A stretch of 64,000 nt of DNA from Callipepla californica brunnescens (lineage: Eukaryota; Chordata; Aves; Galliformes; Odontophoridae): positions 623,501-687,500 of the forward strand of contig JALIRH010000141.1 in assembly GCA_023055505.1 (NCBI GenBank), written 5' to 3'. Both the position numbers and the translations under genes were made by a program. The notes beneath the pieces are model-generated. The model had not been told where the DNA came from. It saw only the letters and a program-made list of their open reading frames with translations, and made no database searches. This document shows positions 12,531 through 25,273 of this stretch, one piece after another. Within the stretch, counting starts at the first letter, position 1. Every line of letters starts with the position of its first letter.

Positions 12531-12985
12531 GGTTAGCTTTAGGGCTAGGTTTTGGTTTTGGTTTCGAGTTAGGTGAGGGTTGTGGTAATCTGATGCTTTG
12601 TTCAAGGTTTAGGGTTGGGCTTCAATTTGGGTTTTGGATTAGCATCAGAGTTAGGGATAGCTTGAAGGTAGAGTTAGGATTCGGGTAATAGCTACAGTGA
12701 TTCTTATGGAGACGATTTGGGTCAAGGGTAAGTATTAGGCTTAGCTTTAGATTTAGAGTTAGCTTTAGGTTTAGGATTAGAGTTGTGGTTTTGGTTGGGA
12801 GTAGGGTTAGTGCTAGGTTTGAGGTTAGGGTTAGGGTTAGGTTTAGCATTTCAAGTAAGGCTTAGGGTTCTGGTTAGGTTGAGGTTGAGGGTTAGGTTGT
12901 GAGTTAGGGCAAAGATTGTGGATAGGGTAAAGGTTGGAGCTTGGATTAGGTTTCGGGTTAGCAATAGTCTTAGGTGTCATTTCTC
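12531..12985 (+). repeat. Degenerate G-strand telomere-like satellite
   Basis: Continuation of the third copy past the breakpoint. Contains the GGTAATCTGATGCTTTG landmark near 12585, so it belongs to the same ~280-bp-unit family. It ends where the ~590-bp satellite begins. No gene is seen. Confidence 0.8.
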
Positions 12986-13769
12986 CTGTAGACAAATCAG
13001 GTGTGATTCCACTGCTTCGAAATGTTCAGCAAGAAACCGTATAATCAGAGCACCGCAAAAGCCCCCTTTACCAAGTAGATCACACCAGCAGCGAGCTTTC
13101 TGTTCGAATGGCGCTGATCTGCGAATTCCGATTCTATGGCATCAATCGCGGCTCCTGCGGCTTTTGCCGCTGAAGAAAGACGAGCGTCATCAAGGTGCCG
13201 TGCAATGAATAGAGGCTTCAAGAATCAGCCGGCAGAGGTCCTAATCAAGCAAATCGCGGTTTCCATGTGAAAGTGACTCCGTTTCAGGAGTTGGAAGTGA
13301 ATGGAAGCTGAATCCTAATATTAATAGGAGGGTAAGTTTGGATTCTCATTCTGCTCTGCAACTGTATACAACGTATGTCTGCATCATTCATTCATCTGCG
13401 AGCACGTTTTCATTCTTTTTCTCTGAGCAGTGTTCTTCTCCTTTTTAGTACCTCTAGATAATACCGACACACCAGTTTTTATGTCGAAGAAACGGATCAT
13501 TCCGATGTTCATTTGGAACGGTACGATATTCAGAGCTAAAGAAGTCAAATAGTAGCGTTGAATACGTCAAGCTGTTTTTTCTACCAAATGCATTGTGTGA
13601 TTCAACCGCTTCGAAATGTTCCCCAAAAACACAGTCAGCGGAGCATTGCAAAAGCCTTCTTTAAAAAGCAGAGCAAAACGGCTGCGAACTTTCTATTTGA
13701 AACGAGAAGAACTGCGTATCAGGATCGAATCGCATCAATCGCGGATATTGCTGCTTTTGCCGCTGAAGA

Positions 13770-14110
13770 AAGACGCCAATAAAACGACAGACGTGCACTG
13801 AATAGCGGCATCAATAATTGCCGGTTGCGGTCAAATTTCATCCAATCGCGTCTAACACGTGAAAGTGACTCGGTTTCAGGAGTTGGAAGTGAATGCATGC
13901 TGGATCCCAAACTTAGTGGGAGGGAAAGATTTGATTCTCGTGTGTGATTCTACCGCTTCTAAATGTTCCTCATAAAACCTTGTCACCGGAGCTTCGTAAT
14001 GGCTCCCTTTAAGAAGCAGAGCAAAGCGGCCGAGAGTTTGATGCTCGAACCGCGCTTAGCCGCGGATTCCCATTCAATCGCATCAATCGCGGCTCCTGCT
14101 GCTCTTGCCG
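13770..14110 (+). repeat. Shortened satellite unit (~350 bp)
   Basis: The core-to-core distance here is ~350 instead of ~590 bp. The lost part is the segment from the CATTCTGCTCTG block through the variable spacer: near 13935 the text jumps from GATTCTC directly to GTGTGTGATTCTACCG. This is the only deleted unit in the array. Confidence 0.8.
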
Positions 14111-17100
14111 CTGAAGAAAGACGCCAGTCAGACAGCAGCAGTGCACTGAATCGCGGCTTTTCAATAATCAGCCGGTAGCGGTCCTAATCCAGCAAATCGC
14201 GGTTTACACGTGAAAGTGACGCCGTTTCTAGAGTTGTAAGAGAATGTGCGCTGGATCCCAGTGTCAATAGGAGGGAAAGTTTTGATTCTCATTCTGCTCT
14301 GCTACTGAATGCAATGTAAGTCTGTATCACTCATTCATCTGCGAGCACGTTTTCATTCTTTTCTCTAACCAGTGTTGGTATCGTTTTTACTTCCACAATC
14401 TACCACATTCACTTCAATTTTCTTACAATACACGTGGATCGTTCTCAATTTCTCTCAAAAAGGTATGTTTTTCAGAACTATGGAAGCAATGGAGAGGAGT
14501 TAAGTACGAAAATTTAATTCTCCCAATGGTATGTGTGATTCTACAGCTTCTAAATGTTCCTCATAAAACCTTGTCACCGGAGCATCGTAATAGCCCCATT
14601 TAAGAAGCAGTGCAAAGCGGCCGAGAGTTTGATGCTCGAACCGCGCTTAGCCGCGGATTCCGATTCACTCGCATCAATCGCGGCTCCTGCAGCTTTTGCC
14701 GCTGAAGAAAGACGCCAGTCAGCCAGTAAAAGTGCACTGAATCGCGGCTTTTCAATAATCAGCCGGTAGCGTTCCTACTCCAACAAATCGCGGTATACAA
14801 ATGAAAGTGACTCGGTTTCAGGAGTTGTAAGTGAACGGATGCCTGATCCCAGTGTTAGTGAGAGGGAAAGTTTTGATTCTCATTCTGCACTGCTACTGAA
14901 TGCAACGTATGCCTGCATCATTCATTCATCTGCGAGCAAGTTTTCATTCTTTTCTCTGAGCAGTCTTGTTACCTTTTTTAGCACCTCTAGTCACACAAGT
15001 TTTTCTTGCCAAACAAACGGACAATTCCGATTGTCATTTGCAACGGTATGATATTCAGAGCTGAGGAAGTGAAATAGAAGCGTTAAGTACGTCAAGCTGT
15101 TTCTTCTACCATATGTATGTTTGATTCCACCTCTTCTAAGTGTTCCCCAAAAACACTATCATCGGAGCGTTGCAAAAGCCTTCTTTAACAAGCAAAGCAA
15201 ACCGGCAGATTGTTAATATTCGAACCGCTCAGAACCTCGGATTCCGCACGAATCTCATCAATCGCGGCTACTGCTGCTTTTGCCGCTGAAGAAAGACGCC
15301 AGTCAGACAGCAGCAGTGCACTGAATCGCGGCTTTTCAAAAATCAGCCGGTAGCGGTCCTATTCCAACAAATCGCGGTTTACACGTGAAAGTGACTCGGT
15401 TTCAGGAGTTGGAAGAGAATGTGTGCTGGATCCCAGTGTTAATGGGAAGGAAAGTTTTGATTCTCATTCTGCTCTGCTACTGAATGCAACGTATGTCTGA
15501 ATCGTTCATTCATCTGCGAGCACGTTTTCCTTCTTTTCTCTGACCAGTGCTGTTATCCGTTCTATTTCCTTAATCTAACACATTCACTTCAATTTTCTTA
15601 CAATACCCGCGGATCTTTCTCATTCTCTCTCAAAAAGGTATGTTTTTCAGAACTATGGAAGCAATGGAGAGGCGTTAAGTACGGAAAGATAATTCCTCTC
15701 CCAAAGGTGTGTGTGATTCTACCGCTTCTAAGGGTTCCCAGAAAACCTTGTCACCGGAGCATCGGAATAGCCCCCTTTAGAAGCAGAGAAAAAGCGGCCG
15801 AGAGTTTGATTCTCGAACCGCCCTTAGCCGCGGATTCCGATTCAATCGCACCAATCGCGGCTCCTGCTGCTTTTGCCGCTGAAGAAAGACGCCAGTCAGG
15901 CGGCACCTATGCACTGAATCGTGGCTTCAGTAATCAGCCGGTAGCGGTTCTTCTCCAACAAATCGCGGTTTACACGTGAAAGTGACTCGGTTTCAGGAGT
16001 TGTATGTGTATGTATGTTGCATCCCAATGTTAGTGGGAGGGAAAGTTTTGATTCTCATTCTGCTCTACTACTGAATGCAACGTACGTCTGCATCGTTCAT
16101 TCATCTACGAGCACGTTTTCATTCTTTTCTCTGACCAGTCTTGTTACCTTTTGTAGTTCCTCTAGTTAATACCGTCACATAAGTTTTTCTTGCCAAACAA
16201 ACAATTCATTCCCTTTTTCTTTTGGTACGGTATGGTATTCAGAGCTAAAAAGTCAAATAGTAGCGTTAAGTACGTCTAGCTGACTCTTCTACCAAATGTA
16301 TATTTGATTCCACCTCTTCTAAGTGTTCCCCAAAAGCAATGCCAGTGGAGATTTGCGAAAGCCACTTTTAACAAACATAGCAAACCGGCAGCGTGTAAAT
16401 GTTCGAACCGCGAAGAACTGCGTATTAGCCTCGAATCGCATCAATCGCGGCTACTAAAGCTTTTGCCGCTGAAGAAAGACGCCAGTCAGACAGCAGCAGT
16501 GCACTGAATCGCGGCTTTTCAAAAATCAGCCGGTAGCGGTCCTATTCCAACAATTCGCGGTTTACACGTGAAAGTGACTCGGTTTCTGGAGTTGGAAGAG
16601 AATGTGTGCTGGATCCCAGTGTTAATGGGAAGGAAAGGTTTGATTCTCATTCTGCTCTGCTACTGAATGCAACGTATGTCTGCATCGTTCATTCATCTGC
16701 GAGCACGTTTTCATTCTTTTCTCTGACCAGTGCTCTTATCCTTTTTCCTTCCTTAATCTAATACACTCACTTCAATTTTCTTACAATACCGGCGGATCTT
16801 TCTCATTCTCTCCCAAAAAGGTATGTTTTTCAGAACTATGAAAGCAATGGAGAGACGTTAAGTACGGAAAGATAATTCCTCTCCCTAAGGTGTGTGTGAT
16901 TCTACCGCTTCTAACTGTTCCCCAGAAAACCTTGTCACCGGAGCATCGGAATAGCTCCTTTTAGAAGCAGAGAAAAAGCGGCAGAGAATTTGATGCTCGA
17001 ACCGCGCTTAGCCGCGGATTCCGATTCAATCGCACCAGTCGTGGCTCCTGCTGCTTTTGCCGCTGAAGAAAGACGCCAGTCAGCCGTCTGCCGTGCACTG

Positions 17101-19109
17101 AATCGCGGCATCAATAATCAGCCGGTATCGGTTCTTCTTTAACAAATCGCGGTTTACACGTGAAAGTGACTCCTTTTCAGGAGTTGTAAGTGTATGTATG
17201 CTGCATCCCAATGTTAGTGGGAGGGAAAGTTTTGATTCTCATTCTGCTCTGCTACAGAATGCAACGTATGTCTGCATCATTCATTCATCTACGAGCACGT
17301 TTTCATTCTTTACTCTGACCAGTGTTGTTATTCTTTTTCGTACTTCTAGTTAATACATGGAAAAACTTTTTCTTGTCGAACACAAGTATCTTTCGATTCT
17401 CTTTTGCAAAAGTATGGTATTCAGAGATAAAGAAGCAAAAGAGAAAAGTTTATTACGGAAAGCTGTTTCTTCTGCTAATTGCTTTGTGTGATTGCACCGC
17501 TTCTATATGTTCCCCAAAAACACTGTCATCTGAGCATTGCAAAAGCTCCCTTTAACAAACATAGCAAACCGGTAGTTTGCTAATGTTCGAACCGCGGAAA
17601 ACCGTGAATCATGTTCGAATCGCATCAATCGCGGCTCCTGCTGCTTTTGCCGCTGAAGAAAGAAGCCAGTCAGTTGAAAGACGTGCACTGAATTGCGTCT
17701 TCAGTAATCAGCCGGCAGCGTTTCTATTCCAACAAATCGCCGTTGAAACCTGAAAGTGACTCCAATTCTGGTGTTGTAAGTGAATGGATGCTGGATCCCA
17801 GTGTCAGTGAGAGGGAAAGTTTTGATTCTCATTCTGCTCTACTACTGAATGCAACGTATGTCTGCATCATTCATTCATCTGCGAGCACGTTTTCATTCTT
17901 TTCTCTGACCAGTCTTGTTATTCCTTTTCCTACCTCTAGTTAATATCGTCACACAAGTTTTTACTTGCCAAACAAACAATTCATTCCCTTTTTCTATTGG
18001 AACGGTATGGTATTCAGCGCTAAAAAGTCCAATAGTAGCGTTAAGTACGTCAAGCTGTTTCTTCTACGAAATGTATGTTTGATTCACCTCTTCTAAGTGT
18101 TCCCCAAAAACACTGTCAGCGGAGCGTTGCAAAAGCCACTTTTAACAAACATAGCAAACCGGCAGCGTGTTAATGTTCGAACCGCGAAGAACCGCGTCTC
18201 AGGCTCGAATCGCATCAATCGCGGCTACTGCTGCTTTTGACGCTGAAGAAAGACGCCAGCCAGACAGCAGCAGTGCACTGAATCGCGGCTTTTCAAAAAT
18301 CAGCCGGTAGCGGTCCTATTCCAACAAATCGCGTTTTACATGTGAAAGTGACTCGGTTTCAGGAGTTGGAAGTGAATGTATGCTGGATCCCATTGTTACT
18401 GGGAAGGAAAGTTTTGATTCTCATTCTGCTCTGCTACTGAATGCAACGTATGTCTGCATCGTTCATTCATCTGCGAGCACGTTTTCCTTCTTTTCTCTGA
18501 CCAGTGCTCTTATCCTTTTTACTTCCTCAATCTAACACATTCACTTCAATTTTCTTACAATACCCGCGGATCTTTCTCATTCTCTCTCAAAAAGGTATGT
18601 TTTTCAGAACTATGGAAGCAATGGAGAGGCGTTAAGTACGGAAAGCTGGTTCCTCTCCCAAAGGCGTGTGTGATTCCACCGCTTCTAAGGGTTCCCCAGA
18701 AAACCTTGTCACCGGAGCATCGGAATAGCCCCCTTTAAGAAGCAGAGCAAAGCGGCCGAGAGTTTGATGCTCGAACCGCGCTTAGCCGCGGATTCCCATT
18801 CAATCGCATCAATCGCGGCTCCTGCTGCTTTTGCCGCTGAAGAAAGACGCCAGTCAGACGGTAAAAGTGCACTGAATCGCGGCTTTTCAATAATCAGCCG
18901 GTAGCGGTTCTTCTCCAACAAATCGCGGTTGAAACCTGAAAGTGACTCCGTTTCAGGAGTTGTAAGTGTATGTATGTTGCATCCCAATGTTAGTGGAAGG
19001 GAAAGTTTTGATTCTCATTCTGCTCTACTACTGAATGCAACGTACGTCTGCATCGTTCATTCATCTACGAGCACGTTTTCATTCTTTTCTCTGACCAGTC
19101 TTGTTATTC

Positions 19110-22100
19110 CTTTTCCTACCTCTTTTTAATATCGTCACACAAGTTTTTCTTGCCAAACAAACAATTCATTCCCTTTTTCTTTTGGAACGGTATGGTATTC
19201 AGAGCTAAAAAGTCAAATAGTAGCGTTAAGTACGTTAAACTTTTTCTTCTACCAAATGTATGTTTGATTCCACCTCTTCTAAGTGTTCCCCAAAAACACT
19301 ATCATCGGAGCTTTGCAAAAGCCTTCTTTAACAAGCAGAGCAAACCGGCAGAGTGCTAATATTCGAACCACTCAGAACGTCGGATTCCCCTCGAATCTCA
19401 TCAATCGCGGCTCCTGCTGCTTTTGCCGCTGAAGAAAGACGCCAGTCAGACGGCAGCAGTGCACTGAATCGCGGCTTTTCAAAAATCAGCAGGTAGCGGT
19501 TCTTCTCCAACAATTCGCGGTTTACACGTGAAAGTGACTCGGTTTCAGGAGTTGGAAGAGAATGTGTGCTGGATCCCAGTTTTAATAGGAGTGAAAGTTT
19601 TAATTCTTATTCTGCTCTGTTACTGTATGCAACGTACGTCTGAATCGTTCATTCATCTGCGAGCACGTTTTCATTCTTTTCTCTGACCAGTGCTGTTATC
19701 CTTTTTACTTCCTTAATCTAACACATTCATTTCAATTTTCTTACAATACCGGCGGATCTTTCTCATTCTCTCTCAAAAAGGTATGTTTTTCAGAACTATG
19801 AAAGCAATGGAGAGACGTTAAGTACGGAAAGATAATTCCTCTCCCAAAGGTGTGTGTGATTCCACCGCTTCTAAATGTTCCCCATAAAACCTTGTCACCG
19901 GAGCATCGGAATAGCCCCCTTTAGAAGCAGAGAAAAAGCGGCAGAGAATTTGATGCTCGAACCGCGCTTAGCCGCGGATTCCGATTCAATCGCACCAGTC
20001 GCGGCTCCTGCTGCTTTTGCCGCTGAAGAAAGACGCTAGTCAGCCGGTAAAAGTGCACGGAATCGCGGCTTCAGTAATCAGCCGGTATCGGTTCTTCTTT
20101 AACAAATCGCGGTTTACACGTGAAAGTGACTCCTTTTCAGGAGTTGTAAGTGTATGTATGCTGCATCCCAATGTTAGTGGGAGGGAAAGTTTTGATTCTC
20201 ATTCTGCTCTGCTACTGAATGCAACGTACGTCTGCATCGTTCATTCATCTACGAGCACGTTTTCATTCTTTACTCTGACCAGTGTTGTTATTCTTTTCGT
20301 ACTTCTAGTTAATACATGGAAAAACTTTTTCTTGTCGAACACAAGTATCTTTCGATTCTCTTTTGCAAAAGTATGGTATTCAGAGATAAAGAAGCAAAAG
20401 AGAAACGTTTATTACGGAAAGCTGTTTCTTCTACTAATTGCATTGTGTGATTGCACCGCTTCTAAATATTCCCCAAAAACACTGTCATCTGAGCGTTGCA
20501 AAAGCTCCCTTTAACAAACATAGCAAAAAGGCAGCGTGCTAATGTTCGAACCGCGGAAAACCGTGAATCATGTTCGAATCGCATCAATCGCGGCTCCTGC
20601 TGCTTTTGCCGCTGAAGAAAGAAGCCAGTCAGTTGAAAGACGTGCACAGAATAGCGTCTTCAGTAATCAGCCGGCAGCGTTTCTATTCCAACAAATCGCG
20701 GTTGAAACCTGAAAGTGACTCCAATTCTGGTGTTGTAAGTGAATGGATGCTGGATCCCAGTGTCAGTGAGAGGGAAAGTTTTGATTCTCATTCTGCTCTA
20801 CTACTGAATGCAACGTATGTCTGCATCATTCATTCATCTACGAGCACGTTTTCATTCTTTTCTCTGACCAGTGCTGTTATCCTTTTTACTTCCTCAATCT
20901 AACACATTCACTTCAATTTTCTTACAATACCCGCGGATCTTTCTCATTCTCTCTCAAAAAGGTATGTTTTTCAGAACTATGGAAGCAATGGAGAGGCATT
21001 AAGTACGGAAAGATAATTCCTCTCCCTAAGGCGTGTGTGATTCCACCGCTTCTAAGGGTTCCCCAGAAAACCTTGTCACCGGAGCATCGGAATAGCCCCC
21101 TTTAAGAAGCAGAGAAAAAGCGGCCGAGAGTTTGATGCTCGAACCGCGCTTAGCCGCGGATTCCCATTCACTCGCATCAATCGCGGCTCCTGCTGCTTTT
21201 GCCGCTGAAGAAAGACGCCAGTCAGCCTGTAAAAGTGCACTGAATCGCGGCTTTTCAATAATCAGCCGGTAGCGGTTCTTCTCCAACAAATCGCGGTTTA
21301 CACGTGAAAGTGACTCCGTTTCAGGAGTTGTAAGTGTATGTATGTTGCATCCCAATGTTAGTGGGAGGGAAAGTTTTGATTCTCATTCTGCTCTACTACT
21401 GAATGCAACGTACGTCTGCATCGTTCATTCATCTACGAGCACGTTTTCATTCTTTTCTCTGACCAGTCTTGTTATTCCTTTTCCTACCTCTTTTTAATAT
21501 CGTCACACAAGTTTTTCTTGCCAAACAAACAATTCATTCCCTTTTTCTTTTGGAACGGTATGGTATTCAGAGCTAAAAAGTCAAATAGTAGCGTTAAGTA
21601 CGTTAAACTTTTTCTTCTACCAAATGTATGTTTGATTCCACCTCTTCGAAGTGTTCCCCAAAAACACTATCATCGGAGCTTTGCAAAAGCCTTCTTTAAC
21701 AAGCAGAGCAAACCGGCAGAGTGCTAATATTCGAACCGCTCAGAACGTCGGATTCCCCTCGAATCTCATCAATCGCGGCTCCTGCTGCTTTTGCCGCTGA
21801 AGAAAGACGCCAGTCAGACGGCAGCAGTGCACTGAATCGCGGCTTTTCAAAAATCAGCAGGTAGCGGTTCTTCTCCAACAATTCGCGGTTTACACGTGAA
21901 AGTGACTCGGTTTCAGGAGTTGGAAGAGAATGTGTGCTGGATCCCAGTTTTAATAGGAGTGAAAGTTTTAATTCTTATTCTGCTCTGTTACTGTATGCAA
22001 CGTACGTCTGAATCGTTCATTCATCTGCGAGCACGTTTTCATTCTTTTCTCTGACCAGTGCTGTTATCCTTTTTACTTCCTTAATCTAACACATTCATTT

Positions 22101-23655
22101 CAATTTTCTTACAATACCGGCGGATCTTTCTCATTCTCTCTCAAAAAGGTATGTTTTTCAGAACTATGAAAGCAATGGAGAGACGTTAAGTACGGAAAGA
22201 TAATTCCTCTCCCAAAGGTGTGTGTGATTCCACCGCTTCTAAGGGTTCCCCAGAAAACCTTGTCACCGGAGCATCGGAATAGCCCCCTTTAGAAGCAGAG
22301 AAAAAGCGGCAGAGAATTTGATGCTCGAACCGCGCTTAGCCGCGGATTCCGATTCAATCGCACCAGTCGCGGCTCCTGCTGCTTTTGCCGCTGAAGAAAG
22401 ACGCTAGTCAGCCGGTAAAAGTGCACTGAATCGCGGCTTCAGTAATCAGCCGGTAGCGGTTCTTCTCCAACAAATCGCGGTTTACACGTGAAAGTGACTC
22501 GGTTTCAGGAGTTGTATGTGTATGTATGCTGCATCCCAATGTTAGTGGGAGGGAAAGTTTTAATTCTCATTCTGCTCTACTACAGAATGCAACGTATCTC
22601 TGCATCATTCATTCATCTACGAGCACGTTTTCATTCTTTACTCTGACCAGTGTTGTTATTCTTTTCGTACTTCTAGTTAATACATGGAAAAACTTTTTCT
22701 TGTCGAACACAAGTATCTTTCGATTCTCTTTTGCAAAAGTATGGTATTCAGAGATAAAGAAGCAAAAGAGAAACGTTTATTAAAAAAAGCTGTTTCCTCT
22801 ACCAAATGGATGTGTGATTCCACCGCTTATAAGTGTTCCCCAAAAACACTGTCATCTGAGCATTGCAAATGCTACCTTTTACAAACATAGCAAACCGGTA
22901 GCGAGCTAATGTTCGAACCGCGGAAAACCGTGAATCATGTTCGAATCGCATCAATCGCGGCTCCTGCTGCTTTTGCCGCTGAAGAAAGAAGCCAGTCAGT
23001 TGAAAGACGTGCACTGAATTGCGTCTTCAGTAATCAGCCGGTAGCGTTTCTATTCCAACAAATCGCGGTTTAAACCTGAAAGTGACTCCAATTCTGGTGT
23101 TGTAAGTGAATGGATGCTGGATCCCAGTGTCAGTGAGAGGGAAAGTTTTGATTCTCATTCTGCTCTACTACAGAATGCAACGTATGTCTGCATCATTCAT
23201 TCATCTGCGAGCACGTTTTCATTCTTTTCTCTGACCAGTGCTGTTATCCTTTTTACTTCCTCAATCTAACACATTCACTTCAATTTTCTTACAATACCCG
23301 CGGATCTTTCTCATTCTCTCTCAAAAAGGTATGTTTTTCAGAACTATGGAAGCAATGGAGAGGCATTAAGTACGGAAAGATAATTCCTCTCCCTAAGGCG
23401 TGTGTGATTCCACCGCTTCTAAGGGTTCCCCAGAAAACCTTGTCACCGGAGCATCGGAATAGCCCCCTTTAAGAAGCAGAGAAAAAGCGGCCGAGAGTTT
23501 GATGCTCGAACCGCGCTTAGCCGCGGATTCCCATTCAATCGCATCAATCGCGGCTCCTGCTGCTTTTGCCGCTGAAGAAAGACGCCAGTCAGCCGGCTGC
23601 CGTGCACTCAATAGCGCCTTCTCTAATCAGCCGGCATCGGTCCTATTCCAACACA
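19110..23655 (+). repeat. Higher-order repeat B-A-C-A of the ~590-bp satellite, two copies
   Basis: Spacer types follow the order B (19.11 kb), A (19.70), C (20.29), A (20.88), B (21.47), A (22.07), C (22.65), A (23.24). The segments at 19150-19513 and 21518-21881 are nearly identical at an offset of 2,368 bp, four units. Type A contains CACATTCACTTCAATTTTC, type B CCAAACAAACAATTCATTCC, type C ACATGGAAAAACTTTTTC. Confidence 0.85.
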
Positions 23656-25087
23656 TACGCTAAAGCTAAACCTCACCCTACTCTCACCCTTACGCACCAG
23701 CTAACCCTGCCTCAATCCCTACATACAGATCAAATCCGAAACCTAAACCTAACCCTAAGCCTCAACTTCATGCTAACATCAACACTCAACCTAATCCTAT
23801 CCCTAAATAGAATCATCACATTGAGAAACACTTTCTCCCTAACCCTAATCCGAAATCGAATCCGAAACCTCAAAGAATCCCAAACCCTTTCCATAGCTCT
23901 AACCCAATGCTGAACCCTACCCTGACCCACTTTCACTACCCCTTACCATAAAACTCAATCAACACCAAAACCCACCCCTGACACTAAACCTAACACTAAT
24001 TCTTATCCTAACCCTAACCCAAACACTTACCCTAATCCGAACCAAAACCCAAGCCCTAACCCGAGCACAAAGCCTTACCTTGCCCCTCATTCTATTCTGA
24101 ACCCTAACCGGAAACCTAACACTTACCCTAAGACCAACCCTTTCCCTAAACAGAAACCTATCCCTAGCAGAAGCGGAACCCAAGCGAAAACTCCTACTTT
24201 AACACCAACCCCAAGTTGATGCCCAAGCCTAAACCTGACACATAGCATCAGATTACCACAACCCTCACCTAAACTCTAACCCCAACCCTAACACTAAGAC
24301 TTACCCTAGCTATCTGATGGTCCTCATACCCTATTCCAATTCCTAAACCCAAGGCAAACACCACACCAAAAGCAATGCCTACCATTTTCCAAACCTGAAA
24401 CTTAAAGTCAACCTAAACCTTACTCTAACCGTATATCAAACCCTGACCATTAGCCTCATTGTGACTCTAAGTCTGCCTTCAATCGAAATCTGACCCTAAA
24501 ACCAACCCCAACTCAAAGCCCAACCCTAAACCTAAAGCTAAGCATCAGATTACCGCAGATCTCACCTAACCTATCCCTACTTCTAACCCCAAACCCAATC
24601 CAAACGCCAAACCTATTCCTAACCTAACACTAAGCCAGAACCCAACCCAAGGCCTACCCCTTCTCTCAGCCTAACACTCAAACTAACCTAGACCCAAAAC
24701 CAACCCTAAATCAAATCCTAACCCTCCCCCTTACTCTATCCTGTACCCAAGCAAGGCGTAACCCTTCTCTGATTCTAAAACTAAAGAGAGCTCTACCCCA
24801 TACTCTAAACCTTCATCTACACCAAAACCTAACCCTATCCCTAATCCAAAACCTAACCCTAAACCTAACCCGAACTCTAACCTTAATCCTAAACCTAAAC
24901 CTTACCCTAACCCTAAGCCTAACCTTAACCCTAAGCCTTCTCTGAACCTCAAACTAAAGAGAACCCTAGCCCTTGCACTAAACCTTCAGCTACACAAAAA
25001 AATAACCCTAACCTAATCCTAAAACAAACCCTCAACCTAACCCAAAGCATCAGATTACCACAACCCTAACCTGACACCTACACTCAA
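23656..25087 (-). repeat. Degenerate C-strand telomere-like satellite
   Basis: CCCTAA-derived repeats with the same landmarks in reverse complement: GCATCAGATTACC near 24245, 24541 and 25046, and GGCCTACCCCTTCTCTCA near 24651. Left of the ~590-bp array the repeats are G-strand and right of it C-strand, so the array sits between inverted telomere-like blocks. No gene is seen. Confidence 0.85.
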
Positions 25088-25239
25088 ATGCATCCTTCCC
25101 CTTATTTGAAGCAAAGTGAAATCCTAAATGGAATTCATAGGAAGAGCGAATTCACCAATCTTCATCGTATACAATGCACAATACATATACAATATACATA
25201 CAAAGCGTACAAGGAAATGACTGAGTTTTCTCGTCTGTT

Positions 25240-25270
<31 letters not shown>

Positions 25271-25273
25271 GTT
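25088..25273. other. A/T-rich segment between repeat array and provirus pol end
   Basis: About 185 bp that is neither telomere-like nor clearly viral, with an A-rich stretch of repeated AAAAC near 25245-25265. On the minus strand this follows the stop codon of pol, so it may be a remnant of the provirus env-side sequence. The minus-strand run TTTTTTTAACAG resembles a splice acceptor. No identification is possible by eye. Confidence 0.4.

Larger units (their letters stand above)
12986..23655 (+). repeat. ~590-bp complex satellite array, about 18-19 units
   Basis: A conserved core (TTTTGCCGCTGAAGAAAG and flanks) recurs near 13168, 13759, 14108, 14700, 15285, 15880, 16465, 17060, 17650, 18239, 18837, 19427, 20020, 20612, 21204, 21796, 22387, 22976 and 23568. 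Spacing is 585-598 bp except one 350-bp unit. Each unit also holds GTGTGATTC..CCGCTTCTAA, a CACGTGAAAGTGACTC box, GGATCCCAGTGTTAGTGG and CATTCATCTGCGAGCACG. Units differ mainly in a ~130-bp spacer of three types (A, B, C). Short open frames exist in many units but are not kept between them, so this is read as satellite DNA. I do not recognise the family. Confidence 0.92.

Noticed and set aside
933..12849. Many open frames of 60-116 codons in the TTAGGG/CCCTAA blocks
   Set aside because: They translate to low-complexity Gly/Val/Arg/Leu or Pro/Asn/Lys/Leu text set by the repeat, appear on both strands over the same bases, and recur only because the DNA is duplicated.
12918..23613. Open frames in the ~590-bp satellite, including a recurring FAAEERRQS segment
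   Set aside because: Frames are short, start and stop differently in each unit, and the 585-598-bp period is not kept to multiples of three. Shared peptides follow from shared DNA.
12986..23655. CRISPR array or prokaryotic origin
   Set aside because: Repeat unit (~590 bp) is far too long, spacers are not unique, and CR1, telomere repeats and spliced exons show a bird genome.
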